DNA of 64,000 nt from Pyrrhosoma nymphula (taxonomy: Eukaryota; Arthropoda; Insecta; Odonata; Coenagrionidae), in contig OY754329.1 of the NCBI GenBank assembly GCA_963573305.1, positions 79,322,576 through 79,386,575 on the forward strand, written 5' to 3'. Position 1 is the stretch's first letter; each line of letters begins with the position of its first letter. Shown here piece by piece: positions 60,116-64,000 of the stretch. Below the pieces are notes generated by a model that had not been told where the DNA came from, searched no databases, and saw only the letters and a list, made by a program, of their open reading frames with translations. Both the position numbers and the translations under genes were made by a program.

Positions 60116-62382
60116 AGTTTATTCTAGAAATCCATGGAATTTGACCCTGACGTCATAGCCTTATTTGCAAGTCAGATGCTTCCCAGAAAGGAGGGCGATA
60201 AAAAATACCTTAGCGAAGCGAATGAAAGAAAATAAAATTAAAATAAAAGGACGAAAGGACAAAAGGGACTTGTGTGAATGGCTGGCAAAGGTTTCGATCA
60301 ATCAATCAGCCAATCTGCGAACGCGAGCAAATGCCCCACCCCGCTCTTACCAGACCGCAATCCGTCAGTCACATCCACACCATTCAATGATCCCCAGTGT
60401 TTTTTTTTATTCAAGCTTTACACACCACTCTCACCCTCCCTCCCCTCCCTTCCCCCCTTTAGCCTCCAAAGCCAGTACATAACAAAGAAAAATAAAAGTA
60501 CCCCTGTTTCCTCCCCGCCGCCACTTCGTAAAGTGAAAGTATTTTTTCTCACGGAGTTCGCAAAAAGTTTCTCCTGAAGGCTTTATGCCCTGATACTCCC
60601 CCACCATTTGCAGCTTCTCCCTTCTGCGGTTCAGACTCATAGCTCCCTTTCAAATCCCGATAGAAATTTCGTCATGCTTTTTTTCCACTCCACCCCACAA
60701 CAAACAATAACAAAACTTTTGCACATGCTCTTCTGATTTTTTATCAAGGTCAAGAACTGATTTGTGAAGGGAAATCCTCGATGAATTCCTTATTCACCAA
60801 AGCAATAAAGTTAACAAGGAGTCATCGATGGTACAGATTTGTAAAATTATTTTGACGCAAATAACGTTTTTTAATCAGTCATGCAATGGATTACTATGAT
60901 GAAAGCGGCGATGTAACGTTAGCAGGGTGATTTATTCCGGCATCATAACTTCGTGACTATTGACACGATTAAAATAAATGTGGTGATGTACGATAGAGCA
61001 AGCAACAAGGTCATGCATTGCCTTAAATTGATGCGCTGTGTTAGCGAGGTATGGAAAGAAGCCCGCTACGGATGGCAGCCTCTTTAGTAGTGAGCAAAAG
61101 TCCACGTACAGTAATCTCGTGAAAACAATCCACCGGCGGGTTGACTTTGATGCCACACTATATATATTGTTTCTGTATTCCTACTCTCGCACAAAGACCA
61201 ACATATTACAGTGATTTCCGTTGGCGAATGCAAAAATATGTCATGAAATTGAGAGTAAAATTTTAGATGACTGCCAATACTCGTTCAAAAGCCGAGAGGA
61301 AAATTAAGCACATCCAAATGGGAAGACTTGTCTCACTTAACATCGATAAAGGTCACTATTTCCGTGGCGGAAATGTTGAAAATGCTTTAAAAACGTCGGA
61401 AAGTTGCGCTCCGCAAATCTTTGCGCTAGCACCTCTACACCCACTTAGTGTTACACGCTAATAAAGACTTATTCATGTACCTTGGCCGACTCTCCGACAG
61501 CCAAAACCACCTTTTCTTCAAATTTCTCGACGTCACGTTTATAAAAAAATTTCTCCTTCCTTGTAAAAGCTCCCGACGTTGAAATAAAGAAGAAAAAATC
61601 TACATGATGACGCAAAGTATATTTTTCAAAAAATAATTCTTATACTTCTATTTTTAGGATATTTTTTGGCTAAATTTTATTTAAAAATTTCTATTAGTAG
61701 GTCTTGCAAAATTTTTTCAAGTCTTAAGATGCAGGCTAAATGCTTCTCCAGTTAATTCTCTTACACCATAAGCTTCTGTAAATTGGTCTTTCATGTGGTT
61801 TAATACCACCAGTGTGAAATCATGGAGAATAGTGACAATAAGGGACGAAAATGAAACCGTAAAAAAAATCGGGCATTCATGGTAAATGGTAATTGATGGT
61901 AAAGTAATAAAAGACAGTGATACGTGAAAAAATGGACTATTGAGCCTTCCTCACGATAAAATATCCTCGCTGTGGCACATAATCAATTGGCTTATGCAAT
62001 GTGGACATTTTGGATGAAACAGGACTATAAATGGAGCACATGATACTTTAATAAGCCTCTTGTATCATCGACCACCAGTTTGTGTGAATCACAATCAAGC
62101 ACGTATTCCATTGAGCCCAGTAAATCGACCCAAAAATATATTTGTTCCGTTTCGGAATTTTCTTTTCCCATTTCTCAAACTCTATCAATGAGCAAATGTG
62201 CGGGAGTGCGTGTGAACCATTCAGATGTTCATCCACCGTGAAGCACAGCGTTTGACGCATTGACTATACCGAAATCATTCACTTCGCCATCACCACTTTC
62301 ATCGCCTTTACTCATTTTGTCTCGAACCAAAAGTCCCTTCACCATGAGCATCAGAACAAACAAGAGCTCATCCATCAATATA
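60116..62382. other. No recognisable gene
   Basis: AT-rich, with a C-rich part at 60320-60520. Frames up to 105 codons (60165-60482) continue just after the PLE but show no domain. A 64-codon frame at 61267-61461 has no recognised motif. Confidence 0.42.
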
Positions 62383-62452
62383 TGCGTACATACTACCCCG
62401 CGACCTGTATCAGAGTCATTCTACAGAAGGTGTCCGGGCACCAGTTATGAAA
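62383..62452 (-). mobile_element. 3' end of the CR1/Jockey-type LINE family, fragment
   Basis: The + strand has CATACTACCCCGCGACC and GGTGTCCGGGCACCAG. These align with the 3' UTR of the LINE at 12113-12180 (CATACTACCCCGCAAGCC, GGTGTTAGGACACCAG), in the same orientation. No ORF accompanies it. Confidence 0.65.
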
Positions 62453-62907
62453 AATGGAGGGAATAGAAAAAAGGGGTTGGAAGAAGGAAAGCATAATCGT
62501 GAACTGCATGTCCAAGTAAGCCCCTTATCAACCACTACTCATGGAACCATTAGGGGTCTTCTCATCATTGCAGTAAAGAATGACGCGCGGAATGTGTTCG
62601 GCAACACATCGCGTTTTAATTGGCATATATAAAGACGTACAACTGCTATAACATCACCGAATTTTGATACTATTAACTTAAGTTTATGCGCAATTATCTC
62701 TAGACAATTACTTTTTATATATTGCTTTATTATTCACAAGGTAGTAGTGAGTTCCTTGGGAGAGCAGGCATTTCCTGTCAGAAACAGGGGACGCTAAGGG
62801 GCGCTCCAGGGGCTGAAATCGACTATAACTTCCGTTTTTGAGCGATCCCGATAAGCCATTTTTGATTGTCATAAAGTTTCTCAGGGGACGAAGCATCAGA
62901 ATTTGCT
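62453..62907. other. No recognisable feature
   Basis: Nothing recognisable beyond short chance frames. Confidence 0.4.
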
Positions 62908-63005
62908 ATAAACACCCATGTCCTGTGTAGGTAAAAACCAATTCAGGCAGGCCCGTGGCCTTCGGATTAGCTGGTGAGGACTTAACCCCACCGCCACCGG
63001 GGCCG
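62908..63005 (-). mobile_element. tRNA-derived SINE, family A, copy 4
   Basis: It shares CACCCATGTCCTGTGTAGGT, AAAAACCAATTCAGGCAGG and the GCTGGTGAGGACTTAACC tRNA-like arm with the other family A copies. The B-box position has decayed to GCCCGTGGCC. Confidence 0.6.
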
Positions 63006-64000
63006 GTAATGGTTCAGCATGGAATTCATTTTCTAGTTCTGTTATTGTTGTGATTAATAATTGTGCGTGTATAGAATAAATTTTGGCACCTATCAGTTCG
63101 CCAGTCTATTTCTCTTAGTTTTCACTTCTATCCACTCTAGTGCCAAAGAACGAGATAAAAGTATTCGTAATATCCTCCGTGTCACCCTAAAACGCAATCT
63201 GAAATTTGAAATTAGGTAATTCTTTTGACTCCAACTTACCTCCTCACCCCCATCACCTGCATCTGCTCTATCTGTTCGCTTTAAGCAGAATTTCACAAAG
63301 CGAGTGGCTTTTCCTTGAGTATTGTTTAGGTATAATGCTTATTACAATGTATTTCTCTACAGGGTCTCATGTACTCGCTGCTTACTCGATGTGTTGCCTA
63401 ACTATAGTGAAGTCACATCTCCCTTTCAAATTTTCATCCGAAGACTTTTCAACTAGTTTTTAGAAAAAAATCCAGTCTTTTTAATGAAGTACCAAAATGT
63501 TTCTCATGATTATATATCTCTTTAGATCTGAAGACATGGCAATTCGCAGGTATTTGACTCCATTGATACATTCATATTTACTACTCCCATTTTATAGATG
63601 TGGCGTGGCCGTAATTTACTAAGAAGCGTACTGCAGTGCAGTACTAATATACGCATAATCCCCCACTCAAAACGCCACGATTGAAAGTTGCTGAGGTTCC
63701 ATTCCTATTGAAGTCCACTATTGTGGTCATTACTTGGCAAATGAGTTAGCAATAACCCGATTCTTCATACAAACTGGTACGATTACTCTCTCTTTTGTTG
63801 AAGTCACAAATGGAATTTTCTCTTTAAAGATTTTCCATGTTCAAGAATGGCTTCAGTTTTCAAAATTGCAATCAATTTATTTTGATAATGCGAGCTTATA
63901 GTACACACTTTAGAAATCACGCATATTTGTGATTGAACCACACCTAAATTTAATCTAAGAAACGAAAGAATATCATCTTCTGCTGTAAGCTATATTCATA
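63006..64000. other. No recognisable feature
   Basis: AT-rich sequence to the end of the window. An 85-codon frame at 63206-63463 has no motif. Confidence 0.42.

Noticed and set aside
1..64000. CRISPR arrays, operons, prokaryotic promoters or phage genes
   Set aside because: There are no regularly spaced repeats or packed gene runs. Spliced exons and retroelements show that this is eukaryotic DNA.

Overview
This is a window of eukaryotic, almost certainly insect (at least arthropod) nuclear DNA. It is AT-rich and intron-dominated, and carries many old transposable-element remnants. There is no sign of bacterial gene packing. The only host gene I can support is an alkaline phosphatase (ALP) on the + strand. 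Two consecutive coding exons (18910-19084 and 21319-21497) have good AG/GT borders and matching phase. Because they encode only the central part of the protein, the other exons must lie outside the window or be too divergent to see by eye. The lineage cannot be fixed from this sequence; the mix of RTE-like LINEs, a CR1/Jockey-type LINE, Penelope-like elements, a Helitron and tRNA- and 5S-derived SINEs fits a large, repeat-rich insect genome.

Layout. 0-3.4 kb: a short tandem duplication, a LINE tail and a 5S rRNA-derived SINE. 3.4-12 kb: two CpG-rich GC islands, a LINE remnant with internal duplication, a tRNA-type SINE and one candidate orphan exon. 12.1-12.8 kb: 3' end of a LINE with a hexamer tail. 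14-15 kb: purine and pyrimidine tracts. 17.8-18.4 kb: two tRNA-type SINEs. 18.9-21.5 kb: the ALP exons, with a fold-back element in their intron. 21.65-22.7 kb: a broken RTE-like LINE reverse transcriptase. 22.8-34 kb: mostly unrecognised sequence, with a duplicated 115-bp segment and a fold-back carrying hammerhead-like motifs. 34.6-35.7 kb: a 256-bp tandem repeat. 36.2-37 kb: a Penelope-like remnant. 37.6-41 kb: SINE and LINE remnants. 41.6-44.5 kb: a DNA transposon with about 490-bp terminal inverted repeats and a decayed, unclassified transposase-like gene. 48.2-48.7 kb: a second 5S-derived SINE, split by an insertion. 50-51.7 kb: LINE tail and SINE. 55.05 kb: a near-perfect hairpin. 57.2-59.0 kb: a decayed Helitron with a clear 3' terminus. 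59.56-60.1 kb: a Penelope-like fragment with an inverted copy of its own 3' sequence. 62.4-63.0 kb: LINE 3' end and SINE.

No set of genes forms a pathway here. The biology is one split host enzyme gene embedded in layers of selfish DNA. The items most worth following up are the 5S-derived SINE, the long-TIR transposon with its transposase-like family, the fold-back elements with hammerhead-like cores, and the rearranged Helitron. All identifications come from reading the sequence and from remembered family motifs; no database search was run.
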